64,000 bases of DNA from Dryococelus australis. Taxonomy: Eukaryota > Arthropoda > Insecta > Phasmatodea > Phasmatidae. The stretch lies in the NCBI GenBank assembly GCA_029891345.1, contig CM056998.1:171020332-171084331 (forward strand), written 5' to 3'. Shown one piece after another: positions 51,401 through 55,324 of the stretch. How positions within the stretch are numbered: position 1 is the stretch's first letter; the number at the start of each line of letters is the position of its first letter. Below the pieces are notes generated by a model. It searched no databases. It was not told the origin of the DNA and worked only from the letters and a program-made list of their open reading frames with translations. Both the position numbers and the translations under genes were made by a program.

Positions 51401-54400
51401 CACAGCATTTTAAAGCATTCGACACATTACGCAAGAAGGGATTCTTTGTGGGCGAGATGGTGTGGAACTTTGCAGACTTCAGCACAGCCCAGAGTAAGTA
51501 ATATAATACTTGGTAGTTGTGCTATTTACAATCATGCAATGGCATAACCGCTGGGAAGTGTTTTGGTGGTTATCTCTGCCAATGCAGTTCTTTAGTTGGT
51601 ATTCCTGACAATCCGTTAGTACTATCACAATAATTTTATAATCTCTATACCTACTACAGTACATCCCAATTTTTAATTAAAATTCTACAGTAAACAGAAA
51701 AATCTGCTTACACAGTGTCAGTCGTTTCTGTAAAGCCTGTAGCTATATGTAATTAATATATTGTATATAATAATATCAATACACACCACTGTTTTGCTTG
51801 AGTTATTCCCATATCTTTATTTCTTGTTTCCTACTTACTGCCAACCTATCTTTCTCGACTCCCTTCGCGATATTAACATTTACTAGATACATACACAACA
51901 CCTTCTCTTCTCTGAAATCTCAAATTGTTATAAGCCTATACAAAACCACAGCATCCACAACATCTTTCCTTCGTTAAACTCTCCACCAATACCACCTTAG
52001 AACTATGTACCCTGTTAGATACGATATTAATTATGTTTTAGTTGTTAGCACACAAAACCATTACCAGTTATGTATTACCCATTATTTATACAGTGTATCA
52101 CCAAGGTACATACACCACCCTAACTCCTCCAAGCATTACAGTTAACAACTTAACTCATACACAACAATTTTATGCCTTCACTGATATCTTAGGGGTTTAC
52201 TAATTTTGCGACCTAATCTGTTTACATACAAAGACTCTAGGGTCTACTCTGTGTGTCAGGAATTAAATTACTTTCTCCATTGTCCCCAACATAACCTGTG
52301 CATTTTCCATTGTCAAAGCCTTTGAAGTCTGGTGACCTACTGCCCCTTGTTACCCCATAGTCCTCATGACACTGTTCCAAAATTATTTCCGAATTTTGAG
52401 AATCTTCCCTATAGTCATCAGTACTATCTAATGTCTCTACTCACTGTCTCATACAGCTTAATAGCTCTGTATGGGATTTGAACTTCCGACTGTCTGTATG
52501 ATGGTCTCGAGTGTTTTGTGTTTCGTCGAATGTCGCTTGACATGTCTCTAATTATGTACAAATGTGGAGTCTCATTTTTTCCACAACCGTGGTTGGTTCT
52601 CATACACGACCCTTTTGAATTACCACTGCCTGACATTTTGAATACTATGTGGGTTTTCTTTGTGCCTGCATATCATAGTGGTTTTTCACCTTTGCCTGTT
52701 TTGAAAGTAATTTTTATCCAATTTGTGGGTGTACTTTTGGAGTCAGGTTATTCGTAGTTATTGGTGTCCTTCTTCTAACTAGTCTGCTCATCAATATTTG
52801 TGCTGTGCAACTTCCAGACCTGAGAGAGGAGTGTTACGGTACTCCATTAATACTAGCCAGTATTCCTTTCCCTCCTCCTCACTTTATCTCAATATGATTT
52901 TAGCTATTCCCACCCATTTTTCTGCCATGCCATTGCCTTGTAGGTAGTGTAGACTGGATGTACGAAACTCAAAATCCAATTCTCATAAAACATGTTGGCA
53001 GCCCACCCATTACCTCATTTCCTCCCCTTACATGACTGGTGGGGTGTGATCTAGTTGCATAGCAACCAGTTTGGCATCCTAGTGCCCTCTCTCTGGTCGC
53101 CGACCAGTTTGTAAGAGAAAGGAGCCTGTGGAGGGGTAGAGTGTTTCACTTCTCCTGCCACTGATGCTTCCCCTCGCGCATATCGTAAATACATTGCTCC
53201 ATCAATAATCTCCATTTGTCATCTCAGCTGATCACAGTAGATGCAAAAAATTCTGAATTTGGCTTGCAATCATTGTCATATTATTTTCTTTTTCGGAGGA
53301 TTTAAAAGTTTGGGATCAGCTTACATTTGGTGTCGGCTAACAATCAATTAAATACAGTAATGATATATTCTTCACTTAGGCGAGTTGAGGTGAAATGTTT
53401 TTTAATGTGTTATTTTTTCAGTTACAATTTTTATTGTGTTTGTTAGTTAAACTTCATTCACAAATACTGCACAGCTCTCATTATACTCAACACAAAGTTT
53501 GATGACGTTATAGTTGTATTTTATTTATGTACACATCAGTTCATCTGCTGAAGTTCTGGATCTATGGAAATTTATGACAAACCCATGAAAAATAAAGATA
53601 GAGAATCCACTGTACAGACGATGGCCAATCCCTTCTCCATTCCTGTTTTCCTGGGCAACTTTCTCCGTCTCTAATGACCTTACTGTTGATGAGATGTTGG
53701 TAAATATCTACCTACTAAGAGTGTTGCAACCCTGGAAAGCATACTATAAGACCCATAAATTTACATCTCAGTGCATACATGATAAATTTTCTTCTGTTAA
53801 AACAGGTCAAAGTTAAACTTGCTAAATAAAGATTTTTCTAGCATGAAATTATAAAACTGCAACTTGAAAGTGAACTCGCCCAGTAACTTCTACAGGTTAC
53901 ATATATGAACTCGTATTGAAAGTGAGCAGTAAAGGTAAATTTCTGAACATGGACTAAAGTATAAACAAGACTGAATGCGGGTTGAAACAGGATTTAAACA
54001 CTCTATTGGGGACTGGCAGAACTATAAAACAAATTAATTATGAAAGTCCAGTAAACGTAAAATATATATGTTCCAACGTAATATAAAATAATAATTCCAC
54101 ATATTTCTCTGTTAAAATATTTCTCACTTCCTTCATAACTATTTATTTTCGCTTCACTTCCAAAAAACACTTATTTTGCTAGTATCAGAATGATTCTAAC
54201 CTCTTACATAACCAAACTAACGAATCAATATGGTGCCCATTTCTTCTTTCTTATAATTTCAGTCCGATGAGTGTTTCAAGTAAACTTTTCAATCCGGATT
54301 CTACATTCCAGTCTACCTCGAAAACTGGACTAGATTATCTCCCTCAACTTCTACTTTAGTCCAATCTGTATGTGTTTGTACTAATATTTCAATCTGGATT

Positions 54401-55032
54401 CTTCAGTCCACTCCAGGTTCAATCCGGGTTGAAATGTTACTCTAAATGCACTAATTGTGAATTAGTGAATGAGTTAAACAGTAGTGGGTGTGACCACAGC
54501 ATGTAGCAGAGTTCTCATTTGTCAGAAACACCAGCTAATGTTCTTTCTGCAATATTCATGAAAACATTTTTAATGATGATAAAAATATGTATCCCATTTG
54601 TGTGAATTTATGGATGATTTTCATGCACTGTAGCTGATAGTTGGTCACATCACTAGTGTGGTTTAACTAAATAGAATACCCTACAGAACAGTGTTGGCTG
54701 TATAGAGACAATAGTCACATACATACAAATAACACAGATGCCTCCTAACAGGCTTTCATTTCCTTGTTGACTACACACTGTTTTTCTGGCATAATAAGAA
54801 TTCTGAAGTCCCTCTTTGACATGCATGTTGGTTTGTTGCAGCATACACTAGGGTTGGTGGGAACAAGAAAGGCCTCTTCACCCGTGCTCGACAACCCAAA
54901 CTGGGCGCACATCATGTAAAGAAGCGCTATTTTGCCCTTGCAGAGGAGCTTGACAATGTACCTCTACCGGAGGATGCCTACAACTACATCTCGCAACGTT
55001 CCTACCAGGACAGGAGGAAAAACGAGCTGTAG
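262..55032 (+). CDS. GUSB: Beta-glucuronidase (GH2), 9 exons visible, 5' end outside window
   Basis: Hydrolyses terminal beta-D-glucuronic acid residues from glycosaminoglycans and conjugates, normally in the lysosome (family knowledge). Nine exons with GT-AG borders and compatible phases join into 466 codons without a stop until TAG at 55030-55032. Numbering from the first full codon: residues 1-50 end the sugar-binding domain, about 51-120 form the Ig-like domain, and the rest is the TIM barrel. GH2 signature 1 (NAFRTSHYP) is in exon 4. Signature 2 ends in the acid/base Glu257 (NEP) in exon 5. The nucleophile Glu346 (CEYGA) is in exon 7. The two Glu are 89 residues apart, as in human GUSB as I recall it (E451, E540). 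NKKG in exon 9 is the glucuronide-selective N-x-K motif. About 190 N-terminal residues, including any signal peptide, must be left of position 1. No frameshift or missing catalytic residue is seen. Confidence 0.95.
405..1934. other. Intron 1, unexplained stretch
   Basis: No exon or recognisable coding remnant. The relatively GC-rich blocks at 1040-1330 and 1610-1815 contrast with the AT-rich surroundings and may be old TE pieces, but no family could be assigned. A C homopolymer lies at about 1109-1117. Confidence 0.4.
1436..1458. repeat. (CA)n microsatellite
   Basis: Perfect dinucleotide repeat of about 11 units in intron 1. Confidence 0.95.
1935..2191 (-). repeat. tRNA-derived SINE, copy 2
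   Basis: Same family and orientation as the copy at the window start. On the minus strand the head GTGGCTGAGCGGTTAGC is near 2190, a decayed B box (CTTGTTCTAAGCCC) near 2130, and a tail extends to about 1935 (CTCGATGTTAAGAGCC near 1970). The tail beyond the tRNA part shows the full SINE is about 250 bp. The left end is approximate. Confidence 0.75.
2192..3941. other. Intron 1, remainder
   Basis: Mostly AT-rich. A GC-rich, pyrimidine-rich block at about 3515-3690 (CCCCCCATATACTCCCCCC...) has open frames on both strands but no recognised domain. Nothing else is supported. Confidence 0.4.
3942..4144 (+). CDS. GUSB: GUSB exon: Ig-like beta-sandwich domain
   Basis: Acceptor ...CTGCAG ends at 3941 and donor GTACTC starts at 4145. 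The split Gly codon from the previous exon is restored and about 67 residues follow, ending LYTLQ in phase 0. RLWWPY with a following YLYTL is typical of the GH2 immunoglobulin-like domain just before the barrel. Confidence 0.92.
4145..6190. other. Intron 2, AT-rich stretch without recognised features
   Basis: About 2 kb of AT-rich DNA with short A/T runs. The frames at 4307-4582 (+) and 4631-4897 (-) have simple composition and no homology I recognise. Confidence 0.4.
6190..7970 (-). mobile_element. Ty3/gypsy (K02A2.6-like) remnant, RNase H to integrase
   Basis: Minus-strand reading, right to left. At about 7970-7800 is the end of the RT thumb. RNase H follows at 7783-7493 ([30 protein letters not shown], then the YDY end). 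A linker around 7396-7140 has LWGNRVVIP. The integrase zinc finger is near 7030 (HANHDG..., CDKCQICRN). The integrase core is at 7019-6705 (decayed, PSSNGLAE near 6780) and its tail at 6754-6491. Several stops and frame changes break it. No LTR was recognised at either end; it is 5' truncated at about 7970. Confidence 0.85.
7493..7783 (-). pseudogene. Gypsy RNase H fragment
   Basis: An open frame of 96 codons holding the retroelement RNase H domain: [20 protein letters not shown] near residue 25 and [10 protein letters not shown] near residue 60. It degrades the RNA strand during reverse transcription in intact elements. Here it is an isolated block between stops in the remnant at 6190-7970. 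Confidence 0.85.
8540..12365 (+). mobile_element. Ty3/gypsy (K02A2.6-like) remnant, gag to 3' LTR
   Basis: Plus strand, reads gag to integrase with many stops. Gag is at about 8566-8841 ([18 protein letters not shown]). A zinc knuckle is near 9000 ([11 protein letters not shown]). The protease C-terminus is at about 9360-9530. RT is at about 9700-10300 ([24 protein letters not shown]). RNase H is at about 10500-10760 ([23 protein letters not shown]). Integrase is at 11264-11866. A purine-rich AAGAAGGGAGA at about 12250 precedes TGCTGCGAG..., the probable start of a 3' LTR with AATAAA near 12348. No matching 5' LTR was found upstream of gag. Confidence 0.85.
11264..11866 (+). pseudogene. Gypsy integrase fragment
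   Basis: Two open blocks (11264-11446 and 11510-11866) separated by a stop. The first has the end of the HHCC finger (CYMCQKLRN) and [19 protein letters not shown] with the first catalytic Asp. The second has [10 protein letters not shown], where the second catalytic Asp is kept, and [13 protein letters not shown] with the third acidic residue. An amber or ochre-type stop after DYYC and other lesions make it non-functional. Confidence 0.88.
12370..13335 (-). repeat. LTR copy A of a tandem pair (gypsy family A)
   Basis: The stretch aligns with 13336-14300 at an offset of about 965-970 bases. Shared landmarks are CTTCCCCAGG (12943 and 13912), CTCAG(G/T)GTGCTGCG (12558 and 13522) and ACTCTGCAATT (13248 and 14221). 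The unit also occurs near 29700-30330 and 60100-60600, beside other minus-strand gypsy copies, so it is read as their LTR. Divergence between copies is substantial; ends are approximate. Confidence 0.65.
13336..14300 (-). repeat. LTR copy B of a tandem pair (gypsy family A)
   Basis: Head-to-tail neighbour of copy A with the same landmarks. It lies on the 3' side of the minus-strand gypsy at 14300-19105 and is probably that element's 3' LTR. The A-B arrangement without internal sequence suggests unequal or intrachromosomal recombination. Confidence 0.6.
14691..15450 (-). pseudogene. Gypsy integrase fragments
   Basis: The block at 15450-15214 has [14 protein letters not shown] and [18 protein letters not shown], the first part of the integrase core. 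The block at 15047-14691 has [26 protein letters not shown], the region after the core. Between them the core (second Asp and Glu) is decayed. A long C-run pair (14836-14876) translates to glycine repeats and looks like secondary homopolymer expansion. Confidence 0.8.
14836..14876. repeat. Paired poly-C tracts
   Basis: Two C homopolymers (about 14 and 18 bases) separated by AAACGCT. They lie inside the integrase tail of a gypsy remnant and are prone to length change or assembly error. Confidence 0.9.
15889..16155 (-). pseudogene. Gypsy RNase H fragment
   Basis: Contains [35 protein letters not shown], the RNase H stretch that in this lineage carries a conserved acidic residue (NELECL). It belongs to the element at 12370-19105 and is separated from the RT frame by stops. 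Confidence 0.82.
16270..16713 (-). pseudogene. Gypsy reverse transcriptase fragment with intact YLDDVV
   Basis: A 147-codon open frame with RT palm motifs: [22 protein letters not shown], then the catalytic YLDDVV (complement of 16531-16548) and the downstream LNFLGH. In frame just right of it, SGYWQVSVK is preceded by a stop. The catalytic Asp pair is intact although the element as a whole is broken. Confidence 0.9.
17325..17400 (-). repeat. Possible tRNA-derived SINE head
   Basis: On the minus strand GGTGGTGTGATGGTTAGTATGCTTGG resembles an A box, and GTAGGTTGGCACCCCC resembles a weak B box about 40 bases later. It lies within the unclassified insertion. The body of the SINE is not recognisable. 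Confidence 0.35.
18118..18620. repeat. Two-unit tandem repeat, period about 297 bp
   Basis: Shared landmarks: AAGCCATTT (18143 and 18440), CATCAGTTTCATTT, CATGCCAAGTGTC (18229 and 18526), CCCATAAGT(T/A)TTCTG, and CAGTAAAACCACAGTC. The spacing shrinks to about 276 bp at the right end through an indel. It lies inside the unclassified insertion. Confidence 0.8.
19105..20390 (+). mobile_element. R2-clade-like non-LTR retrotransposon fragment
   Basis: The open frame to 19909 has the RT approach typical of R2-like elements: an [17 protein letters not shown] helix, [11 protein letters not shown] (R/G-x-PGPD motif), then [26 protein letters not shown] and FRSITIGS. After a frameshift near 19910 the RT palm continues: [35 protein letters not shown], and [10 protein letters not shown] in place of FADDLVLVAD. 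The trace ends with [16 protein letters not shown] near 20310. No endonuclease domain or 3' tail is visible. It abuts the gypsy at 19105. Assignment to R2/NeSL is from motif style and is moderately sure. Confidence 0.72.
20391..20766. other. AT-rich spacer
   Basis: No coding or repeat signal that I can assign between the non-LTR fragment and the DUF7869-like pseudogene. Confidence 0.4.
20767..21922 (-). pseudogene. DUF7869-like protein, TE-associated pseudogene
   Basis: Minus-strand translation starts with [11 protein letters not shown] near 21922, then [22 protein letters not shown]. This resembles the motif preceding a Cys-x2-Cys in arthropod proteins with a DUF7869 domain. A TGA interrupts it just before [14 protein letters not shown]. 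The central block (21625-21137) has [20 protein letters not shown] and [13 protein letters not shown], the D-x-C-x-GQNKN core, then [18 protein letters not shown]. The C-terminal block (21039-20767) ends [17 protein letters not shown]. Frame changes separate the blocks. The family occurs in high-copy arthropod loci and is thought to be a transposase-like or TE-carried gene. The function is unknown; that it is mobile is inference. Confidence 0.65.
21923..22721. other. Unassigned stretch before GUSB exon 3
   Basis: A minus-strand open frame at 22053-22316 ([22 protein letters not shown]) looks protein-like but I do not recognise it; it may belong to the neighbouring TE. The rest has no assigned feature. 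Confidence 0.35.
22722..22868 (+). CDS. GUSB: GUSB exon: entry to the TIM barrel
   Basis: Acceptor TTTGCAG ends at 22721 and donor GTGAGT starts at 22869. The 49 codons are in phase 0 at both ends. They contain [10 protein letters not shown], the beta-glucuronidase turn before the barrel, and GFGKHEDAD, equivalent to GVNKHEDAD in vertebrate GUSB. The exon follows an 18.6-kb intron full of retroelements. Confidence 0.94.
23285..23352 (-). repeat. Possible tRNA-derived SINE head
   Basis: On the minus strand GGTGGTGTGGGCACTGTGCATCTGCC resembles an A box and GTGTTCAAAGTCCC a B box, in proper order and spacing (about 40 bases). It lies in intron 3 just upstream of exon 4. Confidence 0.4.
23461..23633 (+). 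CDS. GUSB: GUSB exon with GH2 signature 1
   Basis: Acceptor TTACAG ends at 23460 and donor GTAAGT starts at 23634. The exon encodes 57 residues plus two bases of an Ala codon. It carries [15 protein letters not shown] and GIMVIDECP, which together satisfy GH2 family signature 1. A reading frame upstream from 23362 is intronic. Confidence 0.95.
23634..25559. other. Start of intron 4; possible decayed retroelement end
   Basis: 23640-24290 is AT-rich with nothing recognised. At 24400-24460 GGGACGTTTAGCTGGCTACACCAACTTCATCAGGCGG recalls the terminal region of Penelope-like elements, in which a GACGTTT block is followed by a TCATCAGG-type block. The minus-strand frames at 24560-25130 are protein-like ([34 protein letters not shown]), but I could not identify a GIY-YIG or RT motif. 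A direct duplication AAGGTGGTAGGGCTTTTA occurs at 24649-24682. Confidence 0.3.
27814..28272 (-). pseudogene. Gypsy integrase fragment (zinc finger plus start of core)
   Basis: An open frame of 152 codons. Residues about 28-72 contain the H-x-H...C-x2-C zinc finger (CITCNLYKC) and about 85-125 the first half of the RNase H-fold core ([10 protein letters not shown]..., [14 protein letters not shown]). It ends ENEFFARW..., the same phrase as in the copy near 62500. The second and third catalytic residues are not in this frame. Confidence 0.85.
28269..28867 (-). pseudogene. Gypsy RNase H fragments
   Basis: Two overlapping minus-strand frames (28867-28475 and 28721-28269) read successive halves of one RNase H domain, so a frameshift lies near 28700. 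The first has [25 protein letters not shown]; the second has [16 protein letters not shown] and [23 protein letters not shown]. Confidence 0.82.
28976..29699. other. Unassigned stretch
   Basis: No coding signal. At 29318-29350 GGGGGTGCTGCAGTGCGGCAGTGGTTAGAGG vaguely resembles a tRNA-type A box, but no clear B box follows at the right distance. Confidence 0.3.
29700..30340 (-). repeat. Gypsy family A LTR fragment
   Basis: Aligns with the LTR copies at 12370-14300: ACCAGGCTTAAGCC (29832), CCCAGGCGAT (29904), ACAGTTCCAGTAA (29962) and the TTAAAGTC stretch all have counterparts in the same order. It may be the 5' LTR of the gypsy remnant at 25600-28975, left behind after an internal deletion. 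Confidence 0.6.
30341..31315. other. Unassigned part of intron 4
   Basis: No recognised gene or repeat. A G-rich run (AAAAAAGGGGGGGGGCGG) lies near 31120. A minus-strand frame at 31203-30925 has no known domain. Confidence 0.35.
31319..31868. mobile_element. TIR element (PIF/Harbinger-like MITE), 550 bp
   Basis: The left end GGCAGGATTTACAACGACCC and the complement of the right end AGCAGGATTTACAACAGCCC form terminal inverted repeats of about 40 bp; the similarity continues into CATCTGTCTGTCAT. The flanking trinucleotide TAA is duplicated (31316-31318 and 31869-31871), as expected for PIF/Harbinger-type insertion (TWA). There is no transposase frame, so it is non-autonomous. Superfamily assignment is inference from the target duplication. 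Confidence 0.72.
31872..32545. other. End of intron 4
   Basis: AT-rich with a short CACATATACATATACACA run near 32500. A plus-strand frame from 32237 runs into the exon in the wrong frame and is not a gene. Confidence 0.4.
32546..32689 (+). CDS. GUSB: GUSB exon with GH2 signature 2 and acid/base Glu
   Basis: Acceptor TTCCAG ends at 32545 and donor GTGAGT starts at 32690. The first base completes Ala222. [18 protein letters not shown] matches GH2 signature 2, and the Glu of NEP is the general acid/base. The exon ends in phase 2 (AA of a Lys codon). Confidence 0.95.
32690..33600. other. Intron 5, no features
   Basis: AT-rich intron with A runs; nothing recognised. Confidence 0.5.
33601..33685 (+). 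CDS. GUSB: GUSB exon, 85 bp
   Basis: Acceptor TTTGCAG ends at 33600 and donor GTAAGT starts at 33686. The first base completes the split Lys codon and 28 codons follow ([16 protein letters not shown]...), ending in phase 0. Content matches the barrel strand and helix after the acid/base loop, where vertebrate GUSB has a TKALDPSRPVTFV-like stretch. Confidence 0.9.
33686..35160. other. Intron 6, unassigned part
   Basis: No coding or repeat family assigned. The frames at 33900-34097 and 34638-34937 show no domain. Confidence 0.4.
35164..35735. mobile_element. MITE with TTA target duplication, copy 1
   Basis: Terminal inverted repeats GGACGTGTCCTAATTCGCC and (complement of the right end) GGCTGTGTCCCAACTCG are flanked by TTA on both sides (35161-35163 and 35736-35738). 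Subterminal regions are rich in CTCTCGCTC/CTCACTCTC words. It is the inverted counterpart of the element at 42837-43457 over its whole length. There is no transposase frame. TTA duplication and TIR structure suggest PIF/Harbinger type. Confidence 0.8.
35739..36661. other. Intron 6, right part
   Basis: AT-rich with a T run near 36430. Nothing recognised. Confidence 0.45.
36662..36838 (+). CDS. GUSB: GUSB exon with catalytic nucleophile
   Basis: Acceptor AAACAG ends at 36661 and donor GTGAGT starts at 36839. The 59 codons are in phase 0 at both ends. [15 protein letters not shown] and [15 protein letters not shown] are the substrate-loop and nucleophile motifs. The Glu of CEYGA is the catalytic nucleophile; the residue before it is Cys where many GUSB proteins have Ser. 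Confidence 0.94.
36899..37135 (+). repeat. tRNA-derived SINE
   Basis: GATGTAGTGGTCAGAGCACTTGCC (A box) and GCTGGGTTCAGTTCCCAG (B box, about 40 bases later) form a pol III promoter at the plus-strand start of intron 7. A CT-rich body ending near CTGCTTTTGGGTACC follows. The family differs from the SINE at the window start. The right end is approximate. Confidence 0.65.
37670..38680 (+). pseudogene. DUF4817-type Tc1/mariner-like transposase pseudogene
   Basis: The N-terminal helix-turn-helix remnant ([14 protein letters not shown]) is at about 37680 and a second HTH at 37857-38000 ([30 protein letters not shown]). The DDE core begins with [18 protein letters not shown] (first Asp, about 38105). 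[10 protein letters not shown], with the second Asp, is near 38370. The third acidic residue is in [17 protein letters not shown] near 38490. A stop after NVNV (38234), further stops and frameshifts inactivate it. Terminal inverted repeats were not located. Confidence 0.8.
38876..39106 (-). repeat. 3' LTR of the gypsy at 38876-42833
   Basis: Paired with 42645-42800. It contains an additional segment of about 70 bp (39000-39068) bounded by CATAAC on both sides that the 5' copy lacks. Confidence 0.7.
39489..39902 (-). pseudogene. Gypsy integrase fragment
   Basis: Contains [21 protein letters not shown], with the second catalytic Asp, and [19 protein letters not shown], where the catalytic Glu is kept. 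[21 protein letters not shown] follows. The segment with the first Asp lies to the right in a broken frame. Confidence 0.88.
41487..42152 (-). pseudogene. Gypsy gag zinc knuckle and protease fragment
   Basis: A 221-codon open frame. Residues about 95-127 hold two degraded CCHC knuckles ([13 protein letters not shown], then [14 protein letters not shown]). About 165-200 hold the retropepsin region, where [16 protein letters not shown] stands where an intact enzyme has D-T-G-A: the catalytic Asp is replaced by Lys and the Gly by Arg, so protease activity would be lost. Confidence 0.85.
42150..42573 (-). pseudogene. Gypsy gag fragment
   Basis: After a short lead the frame reads [41 protein letters not shown] and [17 protein letters not shown], the gag signature of K02A2.6-like gypsy elements (capsid-like particle protein). 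It ends after 96 codons at 42283; the following part is in another frame toward 42152. Confidence 0.88.
42645..42800 (-). repeat. 5' LTR remnant of the gypsy at 38876-42833
   Basis: Matches the 3' LTR but is shorter by one CATAAC-flanked segment. Just inside it, on the minus strand, GTGTCAGAAGTTG resembles the start of the primer-binding region of this lineage. Confidence 0.65.
42837..43457. mobile_element. MITE with TTA target duplication, copy 2 (inverted)
   Basis: Same element as 35164-35735 in opposite orientation. Its right end, complemented, gives GGCCGTGTCCCAATTCGCCGAGG, and its left end is GGCAGTGTCTTAACTCG. TTA flanks both sides (42834-42836 and 43458-43460). It sits immediately beside the 5' LTR of the gypsy at 38876-42833. 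The first half carries CACTCTCATTCGCCACTCTCACTCTGGCTC, matched in copy 1. Confidence 0.8.
43461..46756. other. Intron 7, unassigned stretch
   Basis: At 43718-43780 CAGTTACACTCCCATTTATTCGTGC...TTATCCGTG resembles a pogo/Tigger-type terminal repeat but no partner was found. At about 43968-44395 CTGTGTCCAAAATGG and the complement of CATTTCGGACACTGCC could be terminal inverted repeats of another small element. The remaining 2.3 kb is AT-rich with nothing recognised. Confidence 0.35.
46757..47065 (+). repeat. Truncated 5' LTR
   Basis: Matches 48643-48960 nearly base for base (GACCCACCTCATTCC, CTGACCATCCCTTTCTGG, GTGAGACTGGCTGGCACCTC, CAGCGGCCGGCAGTC). The remainder of the LTR, including its 3' half, is missing. 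Confidence 0.9.
47180..48640 (+). pseudogene. Gypsy integrase with GPY/F-type C-terminal region
   Basis: The zinc finger H-x-H...C-x2-C is at about 47545-47680 ([25 protein letters not shown]). In the core, AVDILGPLP and [14 protein letters not shown] carry the first Asp, [10 protein letters not shown] the second, and [12 protein letters not shown] the Glu. A TAG replaces a codon between PQ and DGMAER (48042-48044) and another stop falls after RTLE. The tail has [32 protein letters not shown], then [29 protein letters not shown] and [10 protein letters not shown], the GPY/F region. Only a few stops break it. Confidence 0.9.
48643..49518 (+). repeat. 3' LTR, 876 bp
   Basis: Starts TGTTACG and ends TGTAACA, short inverted ends typical of LTRs. 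A TATA-like CACTAGATATACTA at 48925 could be its promoter, and AATAAA occurs near 49423. Confidence 0.85.
49519..51354. other. Intron 7, last part
   Basis: AT-rich. The frames at 50688-50971 are low-similarity and unassigned. Apart from a possible MITE end near 49810, nothing is supported. Confidence 0.4.
49810..49890. repeat. Possible terminal fragment of the same MITE family
   Basis: TTTGGCTGTGTTCCAAATAA followed by CACTCGCACCCGCTCTTGCTCTC resembles the TIR and subterminal repeats of the elements at 35164 and 42837. A matching right end was not found. Confidence 0.35.
51355..51493 (+). CDS. GUSB: GUSB exon: late barrel ([11 protein letters not shown])
   Basis: Acceptor TTTGCAG ends at 51354 and donor GTAAGT starts at 51494. 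The exon encodes 46 residues plus the first base of a Thr codon. It includes WSEEYQ and [16 protein letters not shown], a highly conserved GUSB block, and follows a 14.5-kb intron. Confidence 0.94.
51494..52379. other. Intron 8, left part
   Basis: No gene or repeat assigned. Confidence 0.45.
52380..53000 (-). mobile_element. Ty3/gypsy integrase remnant
   Basis: Across shifting minus-strand frames, right to left: [28 protein letters not shown] (end of core, catalytic Glu kept), [23 protein letters not shown], then [15 protein letters not shown] and [16 protein letters not shown]. This order is the C-terminal half of a K02A2.6-like integrase. Three frames are needed within 500 bases, so it is old. 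No LTR was recognised. Confidence 0.8.
53001..54841. other. Intron 8, right part
   Basis: AT-rich. Around 54300-54440 the phrase AATC(C/T)GGATTCT...CAGTC recurs (54293, 54392), a short local repetition. No coding signal. Confidence 0.4.
54842..55032 (+). CDS. GUSB: GUSB terminal exon with N-x-K motif and stop
   Basis: Acceptor TTGCAG ends at 54841. The split Thr codon is completed and 62 residues follow to TAG at 55030-55032. [18 protein letters not shown] contains the Asn-x-Lys motif that contacts the glucuronate carboxylate. The tail ends in a basic, family-variable stretch. Confidence 0.94.
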
Positions 55033-55099
55033 TCGGGTCCAGCCTATGTTTGGTGACTGCCACAGACAGAGCAAGATCACAACTGAAACAACGAAACCA

Positions 55100-55105
55100 A
55101 ATAAA
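55100..55105 (+). terminator. Candidate polyadenylation signal of GUSB
   Basis: AATAAA lies 68 bases after the stop codon, the first canonical hexamer downstream. This would give a very short 3' UTR. Later hexamers in the AT-rich downstream DNA cannot be excluded. Confidence 0.5.
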
Positions 55106-55276
55106 ACTAGTGAGCACTGAACACGGACAAAGTAGTGCCTCTGGTCATTGGCGACACTAAAGTGTAGTGCTACATATCTCAAAAGTAATGCACTGTTACA
55201 GGTTACGAAATGACATTTACCATACCGAAAAATGACTGCTGCATTTCTCATAACTGATTCATATCAGTCTCTAAAA

Positions 55277-55280
<4 letters not shown>

Positions 55281-55323
<43 letters not shown>
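55281..55323 (-). repeat. 43-nt poly-T, likely poly(A) tail of a minus-strand retrocopy
   Basis: An uninterrupted T run. On the minus strand the preceding sequence has AATAAA about 20 bases before the A tract, the layout of a retroposed polyadenylated transcript. It lies 250 bases past the GUSB stop. The length is at the limit of what assemblies report reliably. Confidence 0.6.
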
Positions 55324-55324
<1 letters not shown>

